Source: Armatimonadetes bacterium UBA1398 (GTDB taxonomy: Bacteria > Armatimonadota > Zipacnadia > UBA1398). From it: a stretch of DNA of 64,000 nucleotides. The stretch covers positions 33,762-97,761 of the forward strand of contig DBQI01000035.1 of NCBI GenBank assembly GCA_002305165.1, given 5' to 3'. Shown here piece after piece: positions 48,828 to 57,722 of the stretch. A program made the translations under genes and the position numbers. The notes beneath the pieces were generated by a model, which was not told the origin of the DNA, ran no database searches, and saw only the letters and a program-made list of their open reading frames with translations. Numbering within the stretch: position 1 is the stretch's first letter; each line of letters starts with the position of its first letter.

Positions 48828-49960
48828 CGGGAGACCCTCTCCACGCCCTCGATAGCCCTCTCAGCGTACACCGGCGCTGCAGGGCCGACCTCGCGCAGCG
48901 TCAGGATGGTCTGCTCGGGGTAGGCGTCGTTGAGCCACAGGCCGCCTCCCGTCTCGACCGAGGCGGCGTACTTGAGCTTCGTCGCCGCGCGGCGGATGGG
49001 ATAGAACTCAACGTGGAAGTGGAAGCCCTCGAACCCGGCGAGTTGGTGGAACAGCATCATGTACTGCATGGGGCTCTCGAAGAGGGCCTCGTACTTGGCG
49101 GTCACGAAGCCTAGCATGCCCGACAGATCCCGCAGGTCGACCGCATCGAACTCGGCCATGGACGGCCGGGCGTGGTCCTTGTGGTAGATGTGGATCTCGT
49201 AGGGCAGCCGGGCATAGAAGGGCATCACGGCCAGGTAGCGTTCGGACTCGTGGAGCACCCTAGCGCCGGAGCGCAGCTCCCCCTCGATGACCTCGCAGAA
49301 GACACACCGCCCCTCGCCCCGAGCACGCTCGGCGCTGCGCTTCTCGGCCAGCACCCTGGGGGGGACCAGGGAGAAGGCATAGAGCTGTCCATGGGGATGG
49401 TGCAGGGTGACGCCCACATCCTCCCCGCGGTTTTCGAAGATGAGCACGCACTCGATGGATGGGTGCGCCGAGAGCTCCTGGAACCGATCGCGCCAGGCGT
49501 AGGTCAGCACATGGAGCTGATCGGGATCCAGGCCCGCGAGGCAGTTGCTGTGTTCTGGGCTGTAGCAGATCACTTCACACTGACCCACCCCGGGCCTCAC
49601 CTCAGTGGGCGCGTCAGGGCCTGGATCCGGTGGCGCTGGGTTCAGAACCAGCGAGGGGAACCGGTTGTCGAAAGCAATGACCGAGTACGGCTCCGGTGCC
49701 TCGTAACCGCCGACACAGAGCGGGCAGAGATCGGACGGGGGAAGCTGGGGCCGGTCCATCCGGAATCCGGCGCAGACCGTGTAGTCGTCCAGGAGCGGGT
49801 TGTACCGCATCTCCGGTCCCCGTCGCATGGGGGCGACCTGATCCTGCGGCTCGGACCGCCGCGCTGGGGGATCCTGCCCCACGGGAACGGGGTCGTAGTA
49901 CCGCAAGGTGCGGCCATCGCTTCTGAGGACGTCGGATCGGTGCACGATGATATGGCTCAC
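48824..49960 (-). CDS. galT: Galactose-1-phosphate uridylyltransferase
   Basis: A 378-residue GalT of the HIT superfamily, which exchanges UMP between UDP-glucose and galactose 1-phosphate in the Leloir pathway. The active site is ENRGEDVGVTLHHPHGQLYAF, with HPH at 188-190 and the nucleophilic His190. The zinc cysteines CPLC (79, 82), DNRFPSL and C-terminal FHFHVEFYP are also present. GTG at 49960 has a GGAGGGAAG site. galK and galE are not adjacent, but UDP-sugar enzymes occur elsewhere in the window. Confidence 0.93.
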   Translation of the reverse strand: MSHIIVHRSDVLRSDGRTLRYYDPVPVGQDPPARRSEPQDQVAPMRRGPEMRYNPLLDDYTVCAGFRMDRPQLPPSDLCPLCVGGYEAPEPYSVIAFDNRFPSLVLNPAPPDPGPDAPTEVRPGVGQCEVICYSPEHSNCLAGLDPDQLHVLTYAWRDRFQELSAHPSIECVLIFENRGEDVGVTLHHPHGQLYAFSLVPPRVLAEKRSAERARGEGRCVFCEVIEGELRSGARVLHESERYLAVMPFYARLPYEIHIYHKDHARPSMAEFDAVDLRDLSGMLGFVTAKYEALFESPMQYMMLFHQLAGFEGFHFHVEFYPIRRAATKLKYAASVETGGGLWLNDAYPEQTILTLREVGPAAPVYAERAIEGVERVSR

Positions 49961-50080
49961 AGGGCGCTTCCCTCCAGGCTCGGCACTGACGGCTCAAGCC
50001 GGTGTATTCTACTCCGGCCAGGGAACCGGGGCCTCCCGCTCGCGCCAAGGGCGGAGCGCAGCCTAACAAGGAGTGACTGA

Positions 50081-50482
50081 ATGCTCACGGCCTTCGCCCA
50101 CGCATGTTATCGCGTCAGCGATCTGGAACGCTCCATCGAGTTCTACCGCGACAAGCTGGGCTGCACCCACGCCTTCGACTTCGTGAATGACGAGGGTGTG
50201 CGCTTCGGCGTCTACCTGAAGGTGGCTGGCAGGAGCTTCATCGAACTCTTCACAGGCCTCGAGGGGGAAGCTCCACCCGCAGGTTTGTTTATGCACATCT
50301 GCCTCGAGGTGCCCGACTTGGAGGCGGCCGTCGCCGAGTTGCGTGCCAAGGGAGTCGAAGCATCCGATCCCTACCTGGGGTCGGACAATAGCTGGCAGTC
50401 CTGGATCACCGACCCCGACGGCAACCGGATCGAGCTCCACTGCTACACCAAGGACAGCCTCCAAGGCCCCTGGCTCGGCTGA
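50081..50482 (+). CDS. VOC-superfamily (glyoxalase-like) protein
   Basis: A 133-residue metal-binding protein of the vicinal-oxygen-chelate superfamily. It has two beta-alpha-beta-beta-beta modules: FAHACYRVSDLERSIEFYRDKLG with the first metal histidine (H8), and the second with HICLEVPDLEAAV, DPDGNRIELH and E124-type ligand. Members include glyoxalase I, fosfomycin-resistance proteins and dioxygenases. The specific activity cannot be read. ATG at 50081 with AAGGAGTG upstream; divergent from galT. Confidence 0.88.
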   Translation: MLTAFAHACYRVSDLERSIEFYRDKLGCTHAFDFVNDEGVRFGVYLKVAGRSFIELFTGLEGEAPPAGLFMHICLEVPDLEAAVAELRAKGVEASDPYLGSDNSWQSWITDPDGNRIELHCYTKDSLQGPWLG

Positions 50483-50541
50483 GCGGGGCTTCTGGACGGG
50501 CCACGCGGCGTGTGGCCGGTGGCTCGGGAGGGGAGAGACCG

Positions 50542-51729
50542 ATGCGGCTACTCATACTAGCCATGGGCGCGACGCTCGTGAGCGGCTCCGCGTGGGCCGC
50601 CACGTTCACCTTCGATGGGGGGGCTGAGGGCCGGCCCGAATCGCCCTACCGCTTCGCCCTCGATGCGGGCGACAGGGGCCGGGCCCTGGAGGCCGCGGAA
50701 GTCGACGGCGACCTCGTACTGCCCGTGCAGATGGAAGAGACCGGGGCCGTCGCCTGGGGCTACTTCATCGTTCCCGCTCTGCAGCCTGGCGAGCAGCTGC
50801 ACCTAGGCACCCGGCCCTCCACGCGGGAGTGGGAGAACGTGGTCACCCTGAACGAGTCTGGCGGGGACGTGGATGTCCTGATCCGCGGTGAGCTGTTCAC
50901 CCGCTACCTCACCGCCGACTCGCCCAAGCCCCACTGTTACCCGGTGATCGGCCCCACGGGCGTGGGCGTTACGCGCAACTACCCCATGGTTCAGGGTGTG
51001 GCAGGCGAGTCGGAGGACCATCCCCATCAGATGTCTCTCTACTTCGGCCACGGAGAGGTCAATGGCAGGGACTTCTGGGCCATTGGCGAGGGGCGAGGCC
51101 GGACGATCCACCGCGAGTTCACCGACCTCGTGTCGGGATCCGTGTTCGGCTCGCTCACCGCCATCACGGACTGGGTCGACCAAGACGGTGTCATCGTGTG
51201 CAACGACATCCGCACCCTCCGCTTCTACGCGACCCACACCGCACGAGTGATGGACTACGAGGTCACCATCCGAGCCGACAACGGCCCTCTCCACTTCGGT
51301 GATACCAAGGAGGGGATGATGTCCTTCCGGGTGGCGGCGTCGATGCAGGCCGACTCGGGAGGGACCCTCGTCAACTCCGAGGGGCAGACGGGCGATGACA
51401 CCTGGGGTAAGAGGGCCCGTTGGTGCGACAACTACGGGCCCTTGGAGGGTTCGACGGTCGGTATAGCCATCCTGGACTCGCCCGCGAACCCGCGCCATCC
51501 CACTACCTGGCACGTGCGCAGCTATGGCCTCTTCGGCGCCAACCCCTTCGGCCTGATGTACTACCAGGGCGAAGGCGCCCCCGACGGAACGATGGACCTG
51601 CCGGAGGGGGATTCGGTGGCCTTCCGCTACCGCTTCGTCATCCATCAGGGAACACCGAACGAGGCTGGCGTGGATGACATGTGGCGCTATTACGCGCGCG
51701 GCTTTGAGCACCCGGACATCGGTCGGTAA
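50542..51729 (+). CDS. Secreted DUF6807 / PmoA-like protein
   Basis: A 395-residue exported protein (signal peptide about 1-19, ending SAWA). The block PHCYPVIGPTGVGVTRNYPM ... ESEDHPHQMSLYFGHGEVNG is typical of DUF6807 proteins, which databases often label methane oxygenase PmoA without any real link to methane oxidation. They are common beside carbohydrate-degrading genes in Planctomycetes-like bacteria. The fold is probably a beta sandwich of galactose-mutarotase type, so a sugar-related role is plausible. ATG at 50542 has GGAGGGGAGA upstream. A long hairpin follows the stop. Confidence 0.75.
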   Translation: MRLLILAMGATLVSGSAWAATFTFDGGAEGRPESPYRFALDAGDRGRALEAAEVDGDLVLPVQMEETGAVAWGYFIVPALQPGEQLHLGTRPSTREWENVVTLNESGGDVDVLIRGELFTRYLTADSPKPHCYPVIGPTGVGVTRNYPMVQGVAGESEDHPHQMSLYFGHGEVNGRDFWAIGEGRGRTIHREFTDLVSGSVFGSLTAITDWVDQDGVIVCNDIRTLRFYATHTARVMDYEVTIRADNGPLHFGDTKEGMMSFRVAASMQADSGGTLVNSEGQTGDDTWGKRARWCDNYGPLEGSTVGIAILDSPANPRHPTTWHVRSYGLFGANPFGLMYYQGEGAPDGTMDLPEGDSVAFRYRFVIHQGTPNEAGVDDMWRYYARGFEHPDIGR

Positions 51730-51733
51730 CGGT

Positions 51734-51778
51734 CCCGCATCCGCCACGACCGGGACGCCGGATCGTGGCGGATGCGGG
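51734..51778. terminator. Long hairpin between convergent genes
   Basis: A perfect 16-bp stem (51734-51749 with 51763-51778) with a 13-base loop lies 4 bases after the DUF6807 stop and 9 bases before the end of the convergent GH116 gene. No T-run follows on either strand beyond TTT, so termination would be weakly intrinsic, or the hairpin blocks RNA decay. Confidence 0.6.
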
Positions 51779-51787
51779 TTTCGAGCG

Positions 51788-54700
51788 TTACGCCAGGGTC
51801 AGGGTGACCTCCAGGACGTCTCCAGCGACGAGGTCAGCGGCGTCGTTGAGGACGATCCGCACCTCCCCGTCTCCGCTGCAGGAGGCGCCCCGCGCGGCGC
51901 CGTTCACCGTAACGACGCACTGGGAGATGGCTTTGCCCGCCTCGATCTCGAACACGAGCTCGCGAAGGCGTGCCTTGCCGTGGCGAAGCTCGATACGCTC
52001 CGTCTGAGTTGTCTCGCCTTCGCGTCGCTGGATGAACAGGCCCCAGCCCTCGGCAAGGGTGAAGAAGCTGCGATGGTCCCACGGCTGCCACTTGGGCTTG
52101 AAGCCGAGGAGGCCGGTGGGGCAGTCCAGGATGAGGCCTTGGCAGGCCACCATGAGCCCATATGAGCTGAGCGCTCGGGCGTAGAACTTGCCGCACTCCA
52201 GCTCATCGAAGGGATTCCCCGAGCCGCAGACGCCGCCGCCCGAGTTGAGGTCCTTGCGCGGCCGTCCGTCGTACCGCGAGCGGGCCATGGTGACGATGGT
52301 GCGGGCCTCGTCGAGCATCCCCTGGTAGACCATCAGGCCAGCGGTCGAGTACTCGATGCCGGTCCACACCTCGATGGAGTAGAGGGTGTACGGGTCCGGC
52401 CTATCATCCTGGGGCCACGTGCACATGTACAGCCCGCCATCGCCGTCGTCCACGTAGCGCCGCGGGATCTGAGGGAGCCCGTCGAAGACGGGCTTGAAGT
52501 TGTGCTTGAAGATGGAGCGGCATGCCTGGGTGACCCGGTTGCTGGGGTACAGGTAGTCGCCGCCGAGCATGAGCGTCCACCACTGGCCGAGGAGTTGGTC
52601 GGAGTGGCACCCGTTGTTGTAGTCGTGGGCGGGTGGATCGCTGGGAATCTGGTAGTAGTAGGTGCCGTTCCAGAGCCGCCGGTTCTGCTCCGACTTGCCC
52701 CGCTCCACGATATCGAGCCAACGCTTGCGCGAGAAGCCATCGCCCATCACGTCGGCCATGCGCGCGGCCGCGCTGAGGGCGCTCAGGTACTGACTCCCGA
52801 TGAAGGTGTTCAGTCCCGACACGGCTGTGTCGTAGGTGTTCCATTGGTGGCCCACCGTCACTCCGCGCTCCTCCGGGTCGAACTCGCCGATGAACCACTC
52901 CATCGCCTTCCTGAGGTTGGGGTAGACGCGACGCAGGAAGGTGTCGTCGGGGCTGAGTTGATGCTCCCGCAAAGTGGCCTCGATGATGGCGCAGTGGCCA
53001 TCCACGAAGGCGCCGTGGGGGGTGTGCTGCCGGTGGCTCGTCTCGCCCGTGTCGTGGATATAGGTGATGAGGTCTGAGATTCGTATGTTCCGCCCAATCT
53101 CAGGCCACAGCCGCGCATGGGTCTGGGCGTAGTTCCAGACATGGGTGCAGTTGAGGGGGCAGCAGCCGTACGAGCCCTCGTACCCGCCGAAGTACCCTGA
53201 GGCGTCGCGCCAGCAGGTGGGACCCCGCGGGATCACCGACTGGCTGGTGATGGCATCGATGAACTCCTCGGGGATGTTCGACTGGTAGATGGTCTTGTGG
53301 TAGAGCTCCGTCGCCTCCCACAGGGAGTCGAGCTCGGAGCCGATGTAGTCTGCCACCGCTCCGGCGTTGGGGAAGAGCTCGGCATAGTAGTTCCCCTCAT
53401 GGCCCCAACGGGAGGCATTCGGGAAGTGCCACGTCAGGGCGAAGGTGACGGTCGCTTCCTCCCCCGGTTCGAGGCTCATGGGCGCGCCGACGGCGGCATT
53501 GGCGGTGCTGCCGGTCTCACTGTAGCCGCTGGCCCGCACACCGAGGACCCGGCCCGTGGTCTCGAAGGCCGTGGCCAGTTGGGAGGGATCTGTCCATAGG
53601 GCGGTTCCGAATGCGGAGGCGCCTATCACGCTCAGGGCCATCGTGCCCCAGCCCGTGTGAGTCGGCTCGAGGTCGGACTCCAGAGGGAGACCCGCGGCGC
53701 GCAGCAGAAGGGCGCGGGACCACTCCCACGGCATGGGCTCCTCGCTGAGCGACATCACGAGCGTCGTCTGCCCCAGGGGCGCCTCTATCACCACGGGGAC
53801 ACCCTCGGCGGTGCGAGCGAGGACCTGCACTCCCTCGTCCTCCCGCAGTCCCCGCAGGTGGACAACCCTACCCGGCTGCCATGAGGGCAGGCGCCCAACG
53901 CCAATCCCCTCGGCAACCTGTGCCGCGGCGCCGCTCGTCGTTGCGACGGAGTCGTACTCCAGCGCCAGAAGGGGAGCGAGCCGGCCCAGAGGCACGAGGA
54001 GCCGGAGCATCCGATCGGGCGGGGCATCCGACAGGACGATATGGTCGATATTGATATGGCCCCAGCCATCTGACCGCTGGTCCACGATCTCGAACCGGGC
54101 CTGCTTCCCCCGGAGGTCGCCCACATCCCAGGTCGCGGGCAGCAGCTGCTCGGAGTTCCGTCCGGTCTGGGTTCGGACCACCTCGCCGTCCACGACCAGG
54201 TTGATGCAGGTCTCGTTGGGGTAGTTGCCCCCGCCGATGAGGAAACCGATATAGCGGCGCTCGATAGTGAACGGCTTCGACGTGAGCCGACCCTTAGGGC
54301 TGTCGCCGGGGCGGTATGTGTTGACCAAGCCCTCGCCCACGAAGCCCGTCACAGCCTGCTGACCGCTCTCGGTGCCCTTGGACGGGGCGCGGCCGAACCC
54401 CTCGCCCTCCGCCGTCCAGCCCTCGTAGTTGGGCTTCTCGAAGTCCTCGAAGACCTCCAGGTCCTCCCAACCGTGGATGAGATCCTGGGCCCGAGGAAGG
54501 TCGGCGAAGAAACCCTCACTCGCCGAGGCGACGACGGCGGCGGCGTTCCTGTCCGCCAGCCCTACCAGGGCTTCCACCTGATGGACCGTCCCCGGACCGT
54601 CCTGGGCCATGGCCTCAACCGTGTCCAGATGCTCGACAAAGAGGAGCGGCGTGGCCTGGCTCCGCCGCGTGCGCGGATCCCGCGCCCGAAGGAACCCCGG

Positions 54701-55477
54701 CGCCGGCGGCTCGGCCGGAGCGTCCATCAGGACCGTGCAGCCCCTACGGTTGCGGAAAAGCCGGTTGCGGTTGCGTCCGTACTCCGTGCATGCCACGCCC
54801 TCGATAGGCGCGACCCCATCCCAGCCGACAGCGTTCTGCAGGGAGCCGAGAAGTGAGACCCGGGCGCGTTCGCTTCCCTCGTTCTTCGCGGTGATTCGGA
54901 AGATGGCGCACGGGATGCTGCTGTTGTCCGCGTCCGTCGGGATGAGCGGGTTGAAGGCATCCATCCGCACGGAGACCGGCGTCCCCGTGTCAAAGAACAG
55001 ACGCGCGATGGGGTACCCGCCCTCGTAGACCAGGGAGGGGCAAGCATCGAAACCGTACTCCGCCTCCGTCTGGAGCAGGCGCACTACGGGGGCCTGACCC
55101 GATTGCTCCACCCGGACCGCGAAGAAGCTGTCTGGGACTCGGTTCTCCGTCTCGTTGTTGAAGATCTGCCACACCCGAAGCCGGCCCTGGCCATCGAGCC
55201 AGAGGGTTCCGGTCCCGATCCCTCCAATGGGCATGGCGACGGCGCCCAGATTCGCGCCGGTGTAGGTGCGGGGTGGTGTCATGGGGTAGCGGTCCCACTT
55301 GGCTAGCGGACGAGCGCCGCCGGGGCCGGTGGGCTGTGCCAGCGCTCGGCCCGCGCCGAGGGACCCGCCCCAGAGTACAGCGGCCCCCACTCCGAGGGAG
55401 CGGAGGAACTCACGGCGCGATAGCTCCAGGGGGGATGGGCCGCAGCCGGTTCCGCTGCATCCACACTGTCTTGGCAT
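51788..55477 (-). CDS. GH116-family glycoside hydrolase with inserted domain, Tat-exported
   Basis: A 1229-residue enzyme. A Tat signal is visible near the N terminus (SRREFLRSLGVGAA, twin arginines 21-22). Next is the GH116 N-terminal beta-sandwich domain (about 65-330, ANLGAVAMPIGGIGTGTLWL and WQIFNNETENRVPDSFFAV). An inserted beta domain (about 345-487, VFEDFEKPNYEGW, IGFLIGGGNY, INIDHIVLSD) resembles modules found in GH32-type enzymes. The C-terminal (alpha/alpha)6 catalytic part includes YGCCPLNCTHVWNYAQ, DGHCAIIEATLREH and GGDYLYPSNR. GH116 enzymes are beta-glucosidases, xylosidases or N-acetylglucosaminidases. ATG 55477 has AGGAGG upstream. Confidence 0.88.
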   Translation of the reverse strand: MPRQCGCSGTGCGPSPLELSRREFLRSLGVGAAVLWGGSLGAGRALAQPTGPGGARPLAKWDRYPMTPPRTYTGANLGAVAMPIGGIGTGTLWLDGQGRLRVWQIFNNETENRVPDSFFAVRVEQSGQAPVVRLLQTEAEYGFDACPSLVYEGGYPIARLFFDTGTPVSVRMDAFNPLIPTDADNSSIPCAIFRITAKNEGSERARVSLLGSLQNAVGWDGVAPIEGVACTEYGRNRNRLFRNRRGCTVLMDAPAEPPAPGFLRARDPRTRRSQATPLLFVEHLDTVEAMAQDGPGTVHQVEALVGLADRNAAAVVASASEGFFADLPRAQDLIHGWEDLEVFEDFEKPNYEGWTAEGEGFGRAPSKGTESGQQAVTGFVGEGLVNTYRPGDSPKGRLTSKPFTIERRYIGFLIGGGNYPNETCINLVVDGEVVRTQTGRNSEQLLPATWDVGDLRGKQARFEIVDQRSDGWGHINIDHIVLSDAPPDRMLRLLVPLGRLAPLLALEYDSVATTSGAAAQVAEGIGVGRLPSWQPGRVVHLRGLREDEGVQVLARTAEGVPVVIEAPLGQTTLVMSLSEEPMPWEWSRALLLRAAGLPLESDLEPTHTGWGTMALSVIGASAFGTALWTDPSQLATAFETTGRVLGVRASGYSETGSTANAAVGAPMSLEPGEEATVTFALTWHFPNASRWGHEGNYYAELFPNAGAVADYIGSELDSLWEATELYHKTIYQSNIPEEFIDAITSQSVIPRGPTCWRDASGYFGGYEGSYGCCPLNCTHVWNYAQTHARLWPEIGRNIRISDLITYIHDTGETSHRQHTPHGAFVDGHCAIIEATLREHQLSPDDTFLRRVYPNLRKAMEWFIGEFDPEERGVTVGHQWNTYDTAVSGLNTFIGSQYLSALSAAARMADVMGDGFSRKRWLDIVERGKSEQNRRLWNGTYYYQIPSDPPAHDYNNGCHSDQLLGQWWTLMLGGDYLYPSNRVTQACRSIFKHNFKPVFDGLPQIPRRYVDDGDGGLYMCTWPQDDRPDPYTLYSIEVWTGIEYSTAGLMVYQGMLDEARTIVTMARSRYDGRPRKDLNSGGGVCGSGNPFDELECGKFYARALSSYGLMVACQGLILDCPTGLLGFKPKWQPWDHRSFFTLAEGWGLFIQRREGETTQTERIELRHGKARLRELVFEIEAGKAISQCVVTVNGAARGASCSGDGEVRIVLNDAADLVAGDVLEVTLTLA

Positions 55478-55600
55478 TACGAGCAACCTCCTAACAAGTT
55501 GGCGGAGCGCTATATCGCCCCGCAGTCGAGCCTCATTCCCGGGCCAGTACATAGCCCGGCGCTTGGTTTCCGTACGGCGCAGTAAGGGGCCTTCGGCGTC

Positions 55601-56701
55601 TCAGTCGAGGATCGAGCACCGACGCGAGAGGCTGGCGCCCGACTCTACGGACTTCACAAACTCGGCCATCAGCCGCGTGAGGTTCCAGACGTCCCCCATG
55701 TGCAGCACCTCCGATGGCGTGTGGAGGTACCGCTCTGGCGCGCCGAGAAGCCCGGTGGGAATGCCGGTCTTCGAGCGGAAGAAGGCCGTGGCGTCCGTGG
55801 GCGTCGAGCCGGGCCATGCCTGGACCTGGTAGGGGATCTCCGCCCCCTTGGCAGCCTGCACGAGCCCCTCGAACACTCTCGGCGCGATGTTCGCGCCACG
55901 CACAATGCATGGACCGGCGCCGAGCTTCAACTCGCCGAAGCGCCGGGCATCGCAGTCGGGCACGTCCGTCACGAAGGGCCACACGTCCGCCGCGATGACC
56001 GCCTCGAGAGGCAGCGCGTAGGCCGTCGTGGTGGCGCCCACGCCCGTGATCTCCTCCTGCACACAGGAGAGGGCCGCTACACGGGCCGGTCCCTCGAACC
56101 CAGCCTCCTTCAGCAGACGGATGGCCTCAAGCGCGCAGAACACAGAGATGCGGTTGTCCAGACCGCAGGACATGATCAGGTCCTGGCCGAGGAAGGTGGG
56201 CGGGCCGTCGTAGGTGATCGGGTCGCCGATGGCCACTAGCCCCTTGGCCTCCTCACCACTACGCGCCCCGATGTCGATCCAGTACTCATGCACCCGCTTT
56301 GTCTTGTCGCGGCTGTCGCCCTCGGCGTAGTGAAGCGGCTGCTTTCCGATAACCCCCGGCACGGGGCCGCTCTGGGTGTGGACTGTCACACGCCGGGCAT
56401 AGACCTCCCAGGAGCCGCCTACGAAATCCACGTACAGGTAGCCGTTGTCGTTCACGTGCTTCACCGTGAGGCCGATCTGATCGATATGCCCTTCCAGTCC
56501 GACCAGCGGACCATCATCCGGACCGTACAGAGCCCACACATTGCCGTGGACATCGGCCTCTGGCTCCAGATCGAGGCTACGGGCGTACCTCGCGACAACG
56601 CGCTGAGCGGGCTCCTCGCACCCGCTCACACTGGGAGTGGCGAGCAACTCGAACAGGAAGTCCAGGCTGCTCTGGGGGAACTCGTGCTTGGCGGCATCCA
56701 T
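55601..56701 (-). CDS. M42-family metallo-aminopeptidase
   Basis: A 366-residue cytoplasmic peptidase of the M42 (FrvX/tetrahedral aminopeptidase) family. Metal and catalytic motifs: EGHIDQIG (H72, D74), CGLDNR, VQEEITGVGATTTAYA, AADVWPFVTD and LHTPSEV. These dinuclear enzymes trim short peptides as 12-subunit shells; some are annotated as endoglucanases by old error. The ATG at 56701 has AAGGGA upstream; a start 6 codons earlier is possible. The gene is divergent from the HEAT-repeat gene. Confidence 0.9.
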   Translation of the reverse strand: MDAAKHEFPQSSLDFLFELLATPSVSGCEEPAQRVVARYARSLDLEPEADVHGNVWALYGPDDGPLVGLEGHIDQIGLTVKHVNDNGYLYVDFVGGSWEVYARRVTVHTQSGPVPGVIGKQPLHYAEGDSRDKTKRVHEYWIDIGARSGEEAKGLVAIGDPITYDGPPTFLGQDLIMSCGLDNRISVFCALEAIRLLKEAGFEGPARVAALSCVQEEITGVGATTTAYALPLEAVIAADVWPFVTDVPDCDARRFGELKLGAGPCIVRGANIAPRVFEGLVQAAKGAEIPYQVQAWPGSTPTDATAFFRSKTGIPTGLLGAPERYLHTPSEVLHMGDVWNLTRLMAEFVKSVESGASLSRRCSILD

Positions 56702-56835
56702 GGTGGACGATCCCTTCATCCGACTCGGGAAGCTGAGCTTTCCGCCTTCTTCGAGAGAGGCGGGTGACCTGCCTCGGCTCCTCAGCGTAAACTAAGAGGC
56801 GACCGTTTCGCGCAATGCGAGGAGAGGTGTCCGCC

Positions 56836-57717
56836 ATGGCAGACGACAACCTGAGGATCATGCCCCTATCGGGTTGGATGAGCCTGGCAGCCATCGTCAC
56901 CATCGCCGTTCTCGTCGGCGCTGTGGTCCGGGACTGGGGCGATGCCCACGATGATCTCGCCGCAGAGACCGAGCGGGCCGCCAAGCCGGTCGCGTCGCCC
57001 GTGCCCGAGCCCCCCGCCGCACCTGCAACGGAGACGTTGCTCGCGGACGTGGACGCCTCGAACCCGCCCGAAACGCGCATCGCCGCCCTGAGGTCGCTCG
57101 CGGGCCACGCCGATCTCGGGGACGAGCGAGAGCGCGTCATCAATGCGGTGATCGACGCCTCGGACCGCGAAAGCCCGCCGGACGTTCGGCTTGCCGCGCT
57201 GGCCGCCCTGGGTGAGCTGGGGGCCGACAGAGAGTCCGCCATCGCGAAGCTGCGGGCCGCCCTCGAGGATACCGACGAGTCCGTCCGCATCGCCGCCCTT
57301 GGAGCCGTAGATCAGATCGGACCTGGTGCCGCGGACCTCCTGCCATCGGTGCTGAGGTCCCTCGAGGAGCCTGCGCCGGATGAGATCGGCGCCGCCGCCC
57401 TGGCGCTCAGCGCCCTGGGCCGCACGGCGCGCCAACACACCGAGCAACTCGCCCAACTGATGGGGCACGAAGCCCGCGGAGAGGTGGGAGCCCCTGCCGC
57501 CACAGCCCTCGCGCGGCTAGGGGAGGCAGGCGATTCGGCCCTCCGAACGGCGCTGGAGTCCTCCGACCCCTGGGTCCGCTACCACGCGGCGTCAGCGTTG
57601 CTGGGCGAGCCCGAGGACCTCACCGAGGTGACGGACGAGTCCGTCGCTCAGGCCGCGAAGGACCTGATCCGGCGTTTGGACGCCGAGGCCGAGGCCGAGC
57701 CCGCGGACGCGTCGTAG
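56836..57717 (+). CDS. Membrane-anchored HEAT-repeat protein
   Basis: A 293-residue protein: one membrane span near the N terminus (about 14-31), a Pro/Ala-rich linker, then five or six HEAT-like helical repeats (about 70-270; for example PPDVRLAALAALGELG, DESVRIAALGAVDQIG and GEVGAPAATALARLG). HEAT repeats form a curved protein-binding surface, here probably outside the membrane. The ATG at 56836 has GAGGTG at good spacing. Partner and role unknown. Confidence 0.8.
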   Translation: MADDNLRIMPLSGWMSLAAIVTIAVLVGAVVRDWGDAHDDLAAETERAAKPVASPVPEPPAAPATETLLADVDASNPPETRIAALRSLAGHADLGDERERVINAVIDASDRESPPDVRLAALAALGELGADRESAIAKLRAALEDTDESVRIAALGAVDQIGPGAADLLPSVLRSLEEPAPDEIGAAALALSALGRTARQHTEQLAQLMGHEARGEVGAPAATALARLGEAGDSALRTALESSDPWVRYHAASALLGEPEDLTEVTDESVAQAAKDLIRRLDAEAEAEPADAS

Positions 57718-57722
57718 CGCCG

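Noticed and set aside
50542..51729. Particulate methane monooxygenase subunit
   Set aside because: The common database name PmoA for DUF6807 is misleading: the protein is secreted, has no membrane spans beyond the signal and no pmoB or pmoC nearby.
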